A DNA stretch of 64,000 nt from Paractinoplanes abujensis (GTDB lineage Bacteria > Actinomycetota > Actinomycetes > Mycobacteriales > Micromonosporaceae): the NCBI RefSeq assembly GCF_014204895.1, contig NZ_JACHMF010000001.1, positions 6,696,001 to 6,760,000 of the forward strand, written 5' to 3'. Below are positions 35,835-44,696 of the stretch, piece after piece; positions within the stretch are counted from its first letter, which is position 1; every line of letters begins with the position of its first letter. Position numbers and translations under genes: made by a program. Below the pieces are notes generated by a model. The model searched no databases and was not told the origin of the DNA. It saw nothing but the letters and a program-made list of their open reading frames with translations.

Positions 35835-35978
35835 ATGGGCGCGATCAAACCTTGGCACTTACTGATCCTGATCAGCTGTTTCATCGCGGTCGCGGGCATC
35901 GTCGCGGCGATCGCTTTCGCCTGGGCGCAGAGCCGCCGCAAGCGGTCCGGCGACGTGAACAAACCCCCGACGCTGTAA
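35835..35978 (+). CDS. Small single-span membrane protein, 47 aa
   Basis: ATG at 35835 with GGTGAGG upstream opens a 47-codon ORF. The start MGAIKPWHLLILISC resembles the small actinobacterial membrane proteins that begin with GxxKPWH, a start also seen in TatA. A single helix (about 8-31, LILISCFIAVAGIVAAIAFA) is followed by a basic cytoplasmic tail (AQSRRKRSGD). It lacks the amphipathic helix of TatA, so I do not call it TatA. It is probably co-transcribed with the HAD hydrolase. Confidence 0.68.
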   Translation: MGAIKPWHLLILISCFIAVAGIVAAIAFAWAQSRRKRSGDVNKPPTL

Positions 35979-36122
35979 CCCGTTGAGCGTCACCATTCCC
36001 GCAGGTCGCCCGGGTGGGTTTCGCGTTCTGGACGCGCCGGCGGCCGGCGAAGCCCGCCCGGGTCCCCGCGGGAGCGACGGCCAGCACCCACCACCCCGCC
36101 GGGACCTGAAGATCTTGACCTC

Positions 36123-36701
36123 TTAGCTGGTCGGCCAGAGCCGGAAGTTTTGCGCCGAGCGGCTCGGCGTCGGACCGCGTTGGCCCTGGTAACGCGAGCC
36201 GTAGACGGCCGAACCGTACGGGTGCTCGGCCGGGCTCGACAGGCGGAAGATGCAGAGCTGGCCGATTTTCATGCCCGGCCAGAGCTTGATCGGCAGGTTG
36301 GCCACGTTGGACAGCTCCAGCGTGACGTGACCACTGAAGCCGGGGTCGATGAAGCCCGCCGTGGAATGGGTCAGCAGGCCGAGGCGGCCCAGGCTGCTCT
36401 TGCCCTCGAGCCGGCCGGCGAGCTGGTCGCCGAGAGTGATGACCTCGAGGGTGGAGGCGAGAACGAACTCGCCCGGGTGAAGAACGAAGGCCTCACCGTC
36501 GGTGACCTCGACCTCGGCGGTGAGGTCGTCCTGCTGTTCGGCCGGGTCGATGTGGGTGTAGAGGTGGTTGTTGAACACCCGGAAGAATCGGTCCAGCCGC
36601 ACGTCGATGCTGGACGGTTGCAGCAGCGCCGGCTCGAAGGGCTCCAGAGACAGATCACCGGACTTGATCTCGGAGACCAGGTCACGGTCGGAGAGCAGCA
36701 T
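36123..36701 (-). CDS. dcd: dCTP deaminase
   Basis: This enzyme converts dCTP to dUTP (or, in bifunctional actinobacterial forms, to dUMP) for thymidylate synthesis. The 192-residue protein starts [17 protein letters not shown] and contains [11 protein letters not shown] and [14 protein letters not shown]. It also has the active-site segment [15 protein letters not shown] and the family motif [17 protein letters not shown], with the conserved Glu. The length matches the actinobacterial group. The start at 36701 is internal to a longer open frame and was chosen from the family N-terminus. An SOS box lies 48 bases upstream. Confidence 0.95.
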   Translation of the reverse strand: MLLSDRDLVSEIKSGDLSLEPFEPALLQPSSIDVRLDRFFRVFNNHLYTHIDPAEQQDDLTAEVEVTDGEAFVLHPGEFVLASTLEVITLGDQLAGRLEGKSSLGRLGLLTHSTAGFIDPGFSGHVTLELSNVANLPIKLWPGMKIGQLCIFRLSSPAEHPYGSAVYGSRYQGQRGPTPSRSAQNFRLWPTS

Positions 36702-36748
36702 CGGGACACCATACCTACCTGCCCGTTCGGCGTGTTTTGGTGGGCGTG

Positions 36749-36770
36749 TCGAACGTATGTTCGATAGAAT
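36749..36770 (+). promoter_or_regulatory. LexA SOS box overlapping a promoter
   Basis: TCGAAC-GTAT-GTTCGA (36749-36764) is a perfect dyad matching the actinobacterial LexA consensus (TCGAAC-N4-GTTCGA). TAGAAT (36765-36770), a good -10, abuts it, and the plus-strand ATG follows six bases later at 36777. The downstream gene is therefore probably SOS-inducible and leaderless. The divergent dcd could also be affected. Confidence 0.85.
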
Positions 36771-36776
36771 CACGTC

Positions 36777-37277
36777 ATGGCTTCCTGGTCCGATCTCACC
36801 GCCGCCGAGCCCACCCTCGCGGCGGGCATCCGCGCGCTCCTCCAGCAGTACGGTCCTGGCCTGGCCTACCTGGCCACCGTGCGTGCCGATGGCGGTCCAC
36901 GGGTTCACCCCGTCTCACCGGTGATCACCGACGCCGGCCTCTACTGCTTCATCATCGACTCACCCAAACGGCGCGACCTGGAACGCGACGGCCGCTACGC
37001 GCTGCACTCGTTTCCCCCGGAAGAGAACGACGACGAGGCCTTCCTGACCGGCCGGGCCGTCCGCGTCCACGACCCGCGGGTGATCGCCGACCTCTCCCGG
37101 GCCCTGCACGCGTCACCGGACGTCGACTGGCGCCTGTTCGAGCTGACGATCGAAAGCGCCACCCTGCGCACCCACGGCCCAGCCGGCGCCCTACCCCTGG
37201 CCGCGCTACCGATCGTGACCCCGATGACCCGCACGTGGCGCGCAGAGTTACCCCGCCCGCTGGCGGCGGTGAGTTAG
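36777..37277 (+). CDS. Pyridoxamine 5-phosphate oxidase-fold protein, likely SOS-regulated
   Basis: This 166-residue split-barrel flavin-binding protein is of the PNPOx-like family and probably binds FMN or F420. Family motifs are [20 protein letters not shown] near 28-48, [25 protein letters not shown] near 55-80, and [12 protein letters not shown] near 87-98. The substrate is unknown. The placement behind a perfect LexA box is the notable feature. It implies a role when DNA is damaged, perhaps oxidative repair of a cofactor or detoxification (inference). Confidence 0.82.
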   Translation: MASWSDLTAAEPTLAAGIRALLQQYGPGLAYLATVRADGGPRVHPVSPVITDAGLYCFIIDSPKRRDLERDGRYALHSFPPEENDDEAFLTGRAVRVHDPRVIADLSRALHASPDVDWRLFELTIESATLRTHGPAGALPLAALPIVTPMTRTWRAELPRPLAAVS

Positions 37278-37329
37278 TGCCGGGTGAGTGCTCTTCGGGC
37301 GGCCACAATCAGGTACAGTGGGGCCCGCC

Positions 37330-37403
37330 GCGGGTGTAGTTCAATGGCAGAACATCAGCTTCCCAAGCTGACAGTGCGGGTTCGATTCCCGTCACCCGCT
37401 CCA
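37330..37403 (+). tRNA. tRNA-Gly (CCC)
   Basis: A cloverleaf folds fully. The acceptor stem is GCGGGTG/CACCCGC, the D arm contains TTCAATGGCAGAAC, and the anticodon stem TCAGC/GCTGA has loop TTCCCAA (anticodon CCC, reads GGG). The T arm is CGGGT-TCGATTC-CCG. The discriminator T is followed by an encoded CCA. A terminator follows at 37406. A decayed integrase lies just behind it. Confidence 0.96.
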
Positions 37404-37405
37404 CA

Positions 37406-37450
37406 GACGGAAGCCCTGGTCAGGACCGATGGTCCGCCAGGGCTTCCGTC
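37406..37450 (+). terminator. Terminator of tRNA-Gly
   Basis: GACGGAAGCCCTGG (37406-37419) pairs perfectly with CCAGGGCTTCCGTC (37437-37450) and is followed by GTTCT. Confidence 0.8.
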
Positions 37451-37509
37451 GTTCTAGGTCATGCTGAAACAGTGATGGGCCATTAGCGGGCCCTTAGGTC
37501 GCCTGGCGG

Positions 37510-37812
37510 CTAGTTGAAGAACAGCGCGTTACCTGCCTCAACCAGCCCGCTGGAAGCCAGGCTCCCACCCGCCGTGCCAAGGATCCGTACGACGTACTTT
37601 CCGATCCGGCGGACCTTCCCAGCTTCCGGCTCGGCCTTCTCTAGCTCGGCCTGCAGTGCTCCCGATCCCAAATCGCGTTCAGAAACCGCAGTCTGAGTGC
37701 CTGTGCCTCTCGGATTTGGGCCTCGTCGGGCACGCTGCCCTCCCATCGTCGGCCGCGACAGTACCTTCGAGCCTCTATTTCTCCTGTCTTGTGTCATCCC
37801 TTGGGGTGACAT
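37510..37812 (-). pseudogene. Remnant of an unidentified gene in the decayed element
   Basis: An open frame of about 100 codons ends LVEAGNALFFN and has its only protein-like part in the last ~50 residues (AELEKAEPEAGKVRRIGKYV). The N-terminal half is Arg/Gly-rich and looks non-coding. GC at third positions is lower than in the surrounding core genes. It may be the 3-prime end of an element-borne gene truncated during decay. No family is recognised. Confidence 0.35.
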
Positions 37813-38275
37813 CTTTCGGCTTTCGCTTCGTCGGCTTACGTCGGGCCGCCGTTACTGCCCTGTCCATCGCGGCGGCAATCCCGTGGTCCGCCTCCCGGTT
37901 GGGGTTCTGGTAGATCAACGCTGCGTGCGGGCTGTCGTGGCCCATCCGCGCCATGATGTCCCGCAGGCTCGCGCCCGGTGCCCGTGAGGCGAGGGAGTTG
38001 CCGGTGTGCCGCAGGTCGTGGAAGTGCAGCCCGGTCGCGCCGATCGCTGCCACTTGACCAGCTTGTTGAAATTGCCGCGCCACAGGTTCGCCCGCTTTCA
38101 CCGGTGAAAACGAACGCCTCGGCGGCCTTGCCGACGTACGCGCCCATGTGCTCGACGGCCGCGATCGTCTCGGACCTGGCTGAAGGCGCCGCGTCACCCC
38201 GGTTCGGCCGTTCTCGCCGGTGCAGACAAACGCCACGGCACTGTCCTGCATGTGGGCGGCGACAGCCGACATCAC
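37775..38275 (-). pseudogene. Frameshifted tyrosine recombinase (integrase) remnant
   Basis: The C-terminal catalytic part of a phage-type tyrosine recombinase is recognisable: LHFHDLRHTGNSLASRA (His-x-x-Arg) and IMARMGHDSPHAALIYQNPN (third His and the Tyr nucleophile). The upstream piece VEHMGAYVGKAAEAFVFTGE is in another frame, which shows a frameshift. A second, similar piece (VAAHMQDSAVAFVCTGENG) precedes it, so this part of the gene is duplicated in tandem. No N-terminal arm-binding domain is found. The position immediately 3-prime of a tRNA-Gly is the usual integrase site, so an integrative element once inserted here and was lost. Confidence 0.8.
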
Positions 38276-38392
38276 GGCCGAGGGGGTAACGACGCGCGCT
38301 CGGCCCGTGACTACTGCGGGCCGAGGCCGCGCTGTTCGACGAATGCCTGACGTACGTGGACGGTGCCCGGCTGCAGCGCGCTCCTGGGCGAT

Positions 38393-39295
38393 TCAGTTGA
38401 TTTTGATGAAGACGTCGTCGATTTCGCCGGCGAACTGGTCGTTGCTTTTGCTGGTGCCTTTGCCGCCTACGCGGAGGGGCTCGGCGTTGGCGATCGACAA
38501 GTCGGGGGGCACGGTGGTCGAGGCGGCTTCCTGGCCGTCGACCTCGAGGGTCAGCTTGTCGCGGTGGCGGGTGCACGCCAGCGAATGCCACTGCCCGTCG
38601 GCCACGTCGATGGTGGGTTCGGCCCGGTAGATCCGGCCCTCGCCGGCCACGACACAGCTGGGGTGGCCGAGGCGGTGGTCGACCTGCAGTTTGTACTGGC
38701 TGATGCCGCCGACCGAGTATCCCTTCTGCACGACGTTGGCCCCGTCGGCGAGGTCGGCGTAGGTCATGCGGACGGAGGCGCCGTACCGGAGTTTGCGGGT
38801 GCCGGGGTTGAGCGAGTCGTCGCGGACGCCTTCGAGGATGGCGCGGGGGCAGTCGCGTTCGCGGGCCAGGCGGCAGCGGTTGGGGTAGGAGACGGCCAGA
38901 CCCGATCCTTGCTGTACGAGGCGGAGCGCGCCCCCGTTCTGGCCGAGCGGGCGCAGTTCGTGCCGGCCCCGGTCGTCGGTGATCGGCTGCCCGACGCCCC
39001 CGTCGAAGTCGTAGCGCACACTTACCGGCCCCCGCGCGATTTCGATCTGCCCGGGGGGCTGGGAGGACTTTTGCTCCACCGGCTCCTGCACGGGAAGCAA
39101 CCCGGCCAGAGCCCGTACGCCACCCGACTTGTCCAATTTGCCGGAGGGGCCGCCGACCGCGGAGTCGTCCGGCGCGGAGTCGGGCGGCTTGACCACTGCG
39201 AAGGCCGGCCCGGGTGACGGCCGCTGGGCGTGCGCGACCGCGCCGACCAGGACCAGCAAACCCGCCAGAGCCAGCCACCACCGTTTGCGAGACAT
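38393..39295 (-). CDS. Secreted LamG/concanavalin-like domain protein, 300 aa
   Basis: ATG at 39295 gives a basic start and hydrophobic run (KRWWLALAGLLVLVGAVAHA), a signal peptide or N-terminal anchor. After a ~50-residue Pro/Ser-rich linker, a LamG-like jelly-roll domain (about 95-300) contains VRYDFDGG, GANVVQKGYSVGG, DGQWHSLACTRHRDKLTLEVDGQ and FAGEIDDVFI. Three of its four Cys lie in SYPNRCRLARERDCPRAI and SCVVAGEG. Such domains bind carbohydrate or protein outside the cell, and the partner here is unknown. It lies between the decayed element and CNNM genes and is intact. Confidence 0.8.
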   Translation of the reverse strand: MSRKRWWLALAGLLVLVGAVAHAQRPSPGPAFAVVKPPDSAPDDSAVGGPSGKLDKSGGVRALAGLLPVQEPVEQKSSQPPGQIEIARGPVSVRYDFDGGVGQPITDDRGRHELRPLGQNGGALRLVQQGSGLAVSYPNRCRLARERDCPRAILEGVRDDSLNPGTRKLRYGASVRMTYADLADGANVVQKGYSVGGISQYKLQVDHRLGHPSCVVAGEGRIYRAEPTIDVADGQWHSLACTRHRDKLTLEVDGQEAASTTVPPDLSIANAEPLRVGGKGTSKSNDQFAGEIDDVFIKIN

Positions 39296-39369
39296 ACGCT
39301 TATTGTCCGAAATGGTCGGCGGACAATCGAATCCGGGCCGCCATGAGGACCAGAACAACCCGTACGCGG

Positions 39370-40425
39370 TCAGCCGACCGCCCGAGGCTGCCCTGTCGCA
39401 GTGGGCAGGATCGGGTGGCCGGGCTCGCCCACCACGGCGTGCACCACGTCGTCCAATGTGATCACGCCGAGCGGTCGCCGTCCGTCGCTGACCAGCACGA
39501 TGTGCAGCCGGTCGCGCCGCATGGTCAGCAGCAGGTCGGCCAGGGTGCGGTCGGGCGCCACCACCGCCAGGGGCCGGATGATCTCGGGCGGGATCGGCCT
39601 CGTGCGCCGCTCGGCGGCGTACCCGAGAATGTCTTTGACGTGCACGAACCCGAGCACGCGGCGGGTTTCGCGCTGCACCACGGGGAACCGCGACCGGCCC
39701 GTACGGGTGGCCACCGCCTCGACCGTGGCCGGTGACACGTCGTCGGCGATCGTGGTGACGCTCGACCAGGGTCGCAGGGTGTCGGCCGCCGTACGCCCGT
39801 GCAGTTCGAGCGCCGCACGGATGCGCGCGTACTGTTCCGTGCCCAGCAGGCCTTCGCTGCGCGCCTGCGTGACCATGCCGGCCAGCTCCTCGGCCGTGAA
39901 CACCGTCTTGACCGAATCCGTCGACTCGATCGACCAGATCTTGAGCACCACCCGGGCGGCCCAGCGCATCGCGTTGAGCAGCGGCTTCGTGGCCGTGCAG
40001 AAGGCCAGCATGAACGGCCCGAGGATGAGCGCGGCCCGTTCCGGTCCGGCCAGCGTGATGTTCTTGGGGACCATCTCGCCGATCACCGTGTGCAGGAACA
40101 CGACCACGCCCAGGGCCAGCACGAACGCGACCGGGTGGATCGCGTTTTCGGGCAGCCCGATCGTGTGGAACGGGCCTTCCAGGAAGTGGGCCAGCGCCGG
40201 TTCGGCCAGCGCGCCCAGGCCGAGCGAGCAGATCGTGATGCCCAGCTGGGCGCCGGCGATCATGAGCGGGATCTGGCTCATCGCGGAGAGGGCCCACTGG
40301 GCGCGCCGGTTGGTGGCGGCGAGCGGTTCCAGGGCCGTACGCCGGGAAGCGATCAGCGCGAACTCGCCGCCCACGAACAGCCCGTTGCCGATCAGCAGCA
40401 CGAAGGTGACCAGGAGCTCAGTCAT
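39370..40425 (-). CDS. CNNM/CBS-domain membrane protein (HlyC/CorC-related), 351 aa
   Basis: The CNNM transmembrane module (about 1-170) has three to four helices. Examples are LVTFVLLIGNGLFVGGEFALI and the conserved segments SLGLGALAEPALA and VIGEMVPKNITLAGPERA. A CBS pair follows (about 200-330, ETRRVLGFVHVKDILGY, PLGVITLDDVVHAVVGE). The C-terminal transporter-associated (CorC_HlyC) domain is absent, unlike in its neighbour. Family members are linked to magnesium/cobalt efflux. It starts inside the end of the upstream paralogue (8-base overlap), so the two are co-translated and may form a heterodimer. Confidence 0.88.
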   Translation of the reverse strand: MTELLVTFVLLIGNGLFVGGEFALIASRRTALEPLAATNRRAQWALSAMSQIPLMIAGAQLGITICSLGLGALAEPALAHFLEGPFHTIGLPENAIHPVAFVLALGVVVFLHTVIGEMVPKNITLAGPERAALILGPFMLAFCTATKPLLNAMRWAARVVLKIWSIESTDSVKTVFTAEELAGMVTQARSEGLLGTEQYARIRAALELHGRTAADTLRPWSSVTTIADDVSPATVEAVATRTGRSRFPVVQRETRRVLGFVHVKDILGYAAERRTRPIPPEIIRPLAVVAPDRTLADLLLTMRRDRLHIVLVSDGRRPLGVITLDDVVHAVVGEPGHPILPTATGQPRAVG

Positions 40426-41752
40426 CGTCGGGCTCCGGCGGGGCGGACACTCGCACCTGTTCGATGCGGTGCCGGTCGACCCCCATCACGGTGAACTCCC
40501 ACCCCTGCGACTCGTAGGACTCACCCACGACCGGAATGTGGCCCAGCCGGGAGAGCAGGAAACCCGCAAGCGTCTCGTACGGCCCCTCGGGCAGCGCGAA
40601 TCCGGTCTGCTCCATCAGCTCGTCCTCGCGGAGCAGACCGTCGACCACGTACGACTTCTCGCCGTCGGGCGCCGTGAGTTCCTGTGTCGAGGTCTCGGCG
40701 GGCTCGACGTCGTACTCGTCGGCGATCTCCCCGACCAGCTCCTCGATCAGGTCCTCGGCCGTGACGACCCCGTCGGTGCCGCCGTACTCGTCGACCACGA
40801 TGGCCAGGTCGGCGTTCGCCTCCCGCAGCGCCGCCAGCACCTTGTCGAGGGGGAGGCTCTCGGGGACGTAGACGGGTTCCTTGGCGATCGTCGCGACCTG
40901 GGTGGCGCCCCGGCGTTCGGGTGGCACGCCGAGCGCGTCGGGCACCCCGACCACCCCGATGACCAGGTCGATCGTGTTTTCGTAGACGGGGAAGCGGGTG
41001 TGCCCGGTCTCGCGGGCGACGGCGATCAGCTCGGCCACACTGGCCGTGGTCTTGAGCCCGGCCACGTCGACCCGCGGGGTCATGGCCTCGGCCGCGCGTT
41101 TCTCGCCGAAACGGATCGTGCGGCGCAGCAGCGTGGCGGTCTCGACGGGCAGCGCACCGGCGTCGGCGCTGATCGCGGCGAGCAGCCCCAGCTCCTCGGG
41201 CGAGCGGGCGCTGGCCAGTTCCTCCTGCGGTTCGATGCCGATCCGGCGGACCAGCCAGTTCGCCGACCCGTTGAGACCGCCGATCAGCCATTTGAAGAGC
41301 TTCGAGAAGGTCCGCAGCGGGGCCGCGGTCAGCAGCGCGGCGCGCATCGGGCGGGCCAGTGCCGCGTTCTTGGGCACCAGTTCGCCGAACAGCATCGAGA
41401 TGAGCGTGGCCACGACCAGGGCGAGCGCGTGCGTGACACCCTCGGTGGCGTCGCCCGCGACGGGCTCGACGATCGGGTCGAACAGCTTGGAGAGCGCGGG
41501 CTCGGCCAGGTAGCCGGTGAGCAGCGCGGTCAGCGTGATGCCGAGTTGGGTGCCGGAGAGCTGGAACGAGAGCTCGTGCAGGGCGTGCTGGACTGTGCGG
41601 GCCCGGCGATCTCCTGTGGTGGCGCGGGCCGCGATCTCGGCCCGATCGACGGTGACCAACCCGAACTCGGCTGCCACGAAGAACGCGTTGCCCACCGTGA
41701 GCAGGGCAAACGCCGCCAACGGGAGCACCGCGGTCAGGAGCAGGCCGTCCAT
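40418..41752 (-). CDS. CNNM/CBS/CorC_HlyC membrane protein, 444 aa
   Basis: This is the full-length member of the hemolysin-C/CNNM family. The CNNM domain (about 1-185) contains FALLTVGNAFFVAAEFGLV, SGTQLGITLTALLTGYLAEPAL and FGELVPKNAALARP. The CBS pair (about 215-335) has AMTPRVDVAGL, DEYGGTDGVVTAEDLIEELVG. The CorC_HlyC domain (about 350-435) has a Gly/Pro-rich start and ends WEFTVMGVDRHRIEQVRV. AGGTGA precedes the ATG. It is the first gene of a two-gene operon with the shorter paralogue, and magnesium homeostasis is the likely role (inference from the family). Confidence 0.9.
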   Translation of the reverse strand: MDGLLLTAVLPLAAFALLTVGNAFFVAAEFGLVTVDRAEIAARATTGDRRARTVQHALHELSFQLSGTQLGITLTALLTGYLAEPALSKLFDPIVEPVAGDATEGVTHALALVVATLISMLFGELVPKNAALARPMRAALLTAAPLRTFSKLFKWLIGGLNGSANWLVRRIGIEPQEELASARSPEELGLLAAISADAGALPVETATLLRRTIRFGEKRAAEAMTPRVDVAGLKTTASVAELIAVARETGHTRFPVYENTIDLVIGVVGVPDALGVPPERRGATQVATIAKEPVYVPESLPLDKVLAALREANADLAIVVDEYGGTDGVVTAEDLIEELVGEIADEYDVEPAETSTQELTAPDGEKSYVVDGLLREDELMEQTGFALPEGPYETLAGFLLSRLGHIPVVGESYESQGWEFTVMGVDRHRIEQVRVSAPPEPDDD

Positions 41753-41852
41753 GATCGGTTCACCTCGACCTCATTGTGCCGGACCGGGGCTAACCCGGCG
41801 TGCCCGCCCGGCGTGAGGATTGGCACGGCCCGGAACTGGAAATCGTCAGGGC

Positions 41853-42521
41853 ATGAACCTGGTCGAGGAGTTCACGCTGCTGGCGTACGACGACGACGGC
41901 ACCCCGCTGACCGACGGCACCCACCTGGACCACGGTCTGGGCGGCGGGCTGCTGCTCGAACTGGCGCTGGCCGGCCGGGTCGACGTCGTCGACAAGAAGG
42001 TGGTCGCGCTCGACATCACCCCGACCGGGGACCCGCTGGTGGACGCGGCCCTGATGAAGATCGTGGCCGAGGACAAACCGCGCAAGCCCGGCCACTGGGT
42101 GTCGAAGTTCGCCCAGGACACCCGCCCTCAGGTGCTCGACAAGCTGGTGGCCGACGGCATTCTGCGTACCGAGAAGGACAAGGTGCTGTGGGTTTTCCCC
42201 CGGACGAAGTATCCGGCCGCTCACGACGTCGAGCCCGCGCAGGAGACGGCGGCGCGCGAGCGGATGCGGCGGGCCGTGCTCGGCTCCGGCCCGGTCGAAC
42301 CCCGTACGGGTGCGCTCTGCGCCCTGGTCGCGGCCACCGACCTCGACCAGAGGGTGTTCGGTGACCTCGACCAGAAGGTGGCCAGGGCGCGGCTGCTCGA
42401 GATCAGCGAGGGAGCCTGGGCGGCCGAGGCCGTGAAGCGGGCCATCGACGAGATCCAGGCGGCAGTGCTGGTGGCCATCGTCGCCTCGACCACCGCGGCC
42501 ACCGCCGGCACACCCTCGTAG
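41853..42521 (+). CDS. GPP34 (Golgi phosphoprotein 3-like) family protein
   Basis: This 222-residue helical protein is of the GOLPH3/VPS74-like family, expanded in actinobacteria with unknown function. In eukaryotes it binds phosphoinositides. Seen are the typical start LVEEFTLLAYDDDGTPL, HLDHGLGGGLLLELALAGRV and DPLVDAALMKIV. Further on are KLVADGILRTEKDKVLWVFPRTKYP and a C-terminal helix VKRAIDEIQAAVL. ATG at 41853 is the family start. The stop is three bases from the convergent EtfD-like stop. Confidence 0.88.
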   Translation: MNLVEEFTLLAYDDDGTPLTDGTHLDHGLGGGLLLELALAGRVDVVDKKVVALDITPTGDPLVDAALMKIVAEDKPRKPGHWVSKFAQDTRPQVLDKLVADGILRTEKDKVLWVFPRTKYPAAHDVEPAQETAARERMRRAVLGSGPVEPRTGALCALVAATDLDQRVFGDLDQKVARARLLEISEGAWAAEAVKRAIDEIQAAVLVAIVASTTAATAGTPS

Positions 42522-42523
42522 GC

Positions 42524-44656
42524 CTAGACCTCCTGCTTGAGCGAGCGCAGCAGCACCGTCGCGACGTCCACGACCTCGACGTTCTCCTGCTCGCCCTGGC
42601 CGGTGACCCCGTCGCCGATCATCGTGTAGCAGAACGGGCAGCCCACGGCGATCGTCTTCGCGCCGGTGGCCAGGGCCTCCTCGGTGCGTTCGACGTTGAT
42701 CCGCTTGCCGATCTTCTCCTCCATCCACATGCGGGCACCGCCGGCGCCGCAGCAGAAGGACCGTTCGGAGTTGCGCGGCATCTCGGTCAGCTCGCCGACC
42801 GCCGAGCCGAGGACCTCGCGCGGGGCGTCGAAGACCCGGTTGTGCCGGCCCAGGTAGCAGGGGTCGTGGTAGGTGACGCCGCCGTCGACCGGCTGCACCG
42901 GGGTCAGCTTGCCCTCCTTGACGAGGTGGGCCAGCAGCTGCGTGTGGTGCACGACCTCGACCTTCAGGCCGAGCTGCTCGTATTCGTTGCCGAGCGTGTT
43001 GAAGCAGTGCGGGCAGGTGGCCACGATCCGCTTGACGCCGGCTTCCTGCAGGGTCTCGACGTTCTGCTGGGCCAGCATCTGGAAGACGAACTCGTTGCCG
43101 ATCCGCCGCGCCGGGTCACCCGTACAGGTCTCGCCCTCGCCGAGAATCGCATAGTTGACACCGGCCTCGTGCAGCAGCTTCGCCACCGCGCGGGTGGTCT
43201 TCTTGGCCCTGTCCTCGAACGCGCCGGCGCAACCGACCCAGAACAGATAGTCGAAGTCCTCGGTCTCGCCGACCCGCGGCACCTCGAAGTCGAGGCCCTT
43301 GGTCCAGTCCTCGCGGGTGTTCTGCGGCGCGCCCCACGGGTTGCCCTTGTTCTCCAGGTTGCGCAGCATCACGCCGGCTTCGCTGGGGAACGACGACTCG
43401 ATCAGCACCTGGTAGCGGCGCATGTCGACGATGTGGTCGACGTGCTCGATGTCGACCGGGCACTGCTCGACGCACGCCCCGCAGGTGGTGCACGACCAGA
43501 GCACGTCGGGGTCGATCACGCCCTGCTCGTCCTCGGTGCCGATCAGCGGCCGGTTGCCCTCGGCCAGCGCCAGCACGTCCATGTGGGCCAGCTGGGCCTC
43601 GGTCGCCTTCTCCTCACCGGTCAGGTCCTTGCCGCCGCCCGCCAGAAGATAAGGAGCTTTCGCGTACGCGTGATCGCGCAGACTGAGCACGAGGAGTTTG
43701 GGCGACAGCGGCTTGGCGGTGTTCCAGGCCGGGCACTGCGACTGGCACCGTCCGCACTCGGTGCAGGTGGAGAAGTCGAGCAGGCCCTTCCAGGTGAACT
43801 GCTCGACCTGGGCCACGCCGAACTGGTCTTTCTCGGGGTCGGCCTCCTCGAAGTCGAGCGGCTTGCCCTGGCTCATCATCGGCCGCAGCGCGCCCAGCCC
43901 GGAACCGGCCGGCTTCTCGGGCGCGCGCTTGAAGAAGATGTTGAAGAAGGCCAGGAAGCGGTGCCAGGCCACACCCATGGTCGGGTTGAGCGCGATGGTG
44001 ATCAGCCAGCCCATGGAGATGCACAGCTTGACCAGCGCGACCCAGGTCGGCCCGTCCTCGGCCGCGGGCAGCAGGTTGCCGACGCCGTGCGACAGCGGGG
44101 TGGCCCACGCCGGGTACTCGAACGTGTCGTTGGCGACCTTGAACCCGCGGATCAGGAAGCCGCAGGCCAGCACGCCGAGGATGACCGCCTCGACGAAATA
44201 CGCCTGCCACATCGTGGAGCCCAGGAAGCGGCTGCGCTTCTGCCTGATGTTCCGCTGCCGCACGAAGATCAGGTAGAGGATGCCGGCCAGGCCGAGGATG
44301 CCGATCCACTCGGTGACGAAGCCGTAGACGACCCAGTGCCCGACGATCGGGAGCCCGCCCTCGGGGTCGACGACCTCGAAGTAGGCCTCCACGACCAGCA
44401 GGAACAGGATCATGAAGGAGACCATCACGAGCCAGTGGGCGGCGCCGATCGCGCTCCACTTGAGCATCCGGGTGTGGCCCAGCGTCTCGACCAGCATGGT
44501 CTTCGTACGGGTGGGTTTGTCGGCGAAGCGCGCCGGGTCGGGCTGGCCCTGCCGGATCACCGCGGTGATGGTCAGGACGGCGCGGACCGCAAGCACGACC
44601 GCGACGACGGTGACGGCGCCGGCCAGCACGGTGGCGACTATCTGCGCGATGTCCAT
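42524..44656 (-). CDS. EtfD-like membrane iron-sulfur oxidoreductase, 710 aa
   Basis: This membrane (Fe-S)-binding reductase is probably the quinone-reducing end of the ETF/acyl-CoA dehydrogenase chain, as its mycobacterial relative EtfD. About six N-terminal membrane helices (to ~240) form a NarI-like heme domain with conserved His. Two 4Fe-4S motifs follow near residues 300-400 (CTECGRCQSQCP and CTTCGACVEQCP). Two CCG domains complete it (FWVGCAGAFEDRA and YHDPCYLGRHNRV with SFCCGAGGARMWMEE). ATG at 44656 follows GAGGAGG, and a longer frame to 44758 crosses the operator and is rejected. The upstream dyad is shared with the FadE5-like gene. Confidence 0.9.
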   Translation of the reverse strand: MDIAQIVATVLAGAVTVVAVVLAVRAVLTITAVIRQGQPDPARFADKPTRTKTMLVETLGHTRMLKWSAIGAAHWLVMVSFMILFLLVVEAYFEVVDPEGGLPIVGHWVVYGFVTEWIGILGLAGILYLIFVRQRNIRQKRSRFLGSTMWQAYFVEAVILGVLACGFLIRGFKVANDTFEYPAWATPLSHGVGNLLPAAEDGPTWVALVKLCISMGWLITIALNPTMGVAWHRFLAFFNIFFKRAPEKPAGSGLGALRPMMSQGKPLDFEEADPEKDQFGVAQVEQFTWKGLLDFSTCTECGRCQSQCPAWNTAKPLSPKLLVLSLRDHAYAKAPYLLAGGGKDLTGEEKATEAQLAHMDVLALAEGNRPLIGTEDEQGVIDPDVLWSCTTCGACVEQCPVDIEHVDHIVDMRRYQVLIESSFPSEAGVMLRNLENKGNPWGAPQNTREDWTKGLDFEVPRVGETEDFDYLFWVGCAGAFEDRAKKTTRAVAKLLHEAGVNYAILGEGETCTGDPARRIGNEFVFQMLAQQNVETLQEAGVKRIVATCPHCFNTLGNEYEQLGLKVEVVHHTQLLAHLVKEGKLTPVQPVDGGVTYHDPCYLGRHNRVFDAPREVLGSAVGELTEMPRNSERSFCCGAGGARMWMEEKIGKRINVERTEEALATGAKTIAVGCPFCYTMIGDGVTGQGEQENVEVVDVATVLLRSLKQEV

Positions 44657-44696
44657 CAGCGTTGTGCCTCCTCGGTCGGCGGTCCGCCGCGCCCAT

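Noticed and set aside
35835..35978. TatA-like call for the 47-aa membrane protein
   Set aside because: The start resembles TatA, but the amphipathic helix after the membrane span and the usual length are missing.
36702..36908. Upstream extension of dcd
   Set aside because: It crosses the SOS box and the start of the divergent gene. The dCTP deaminase family begins at MLLSDRDLV.
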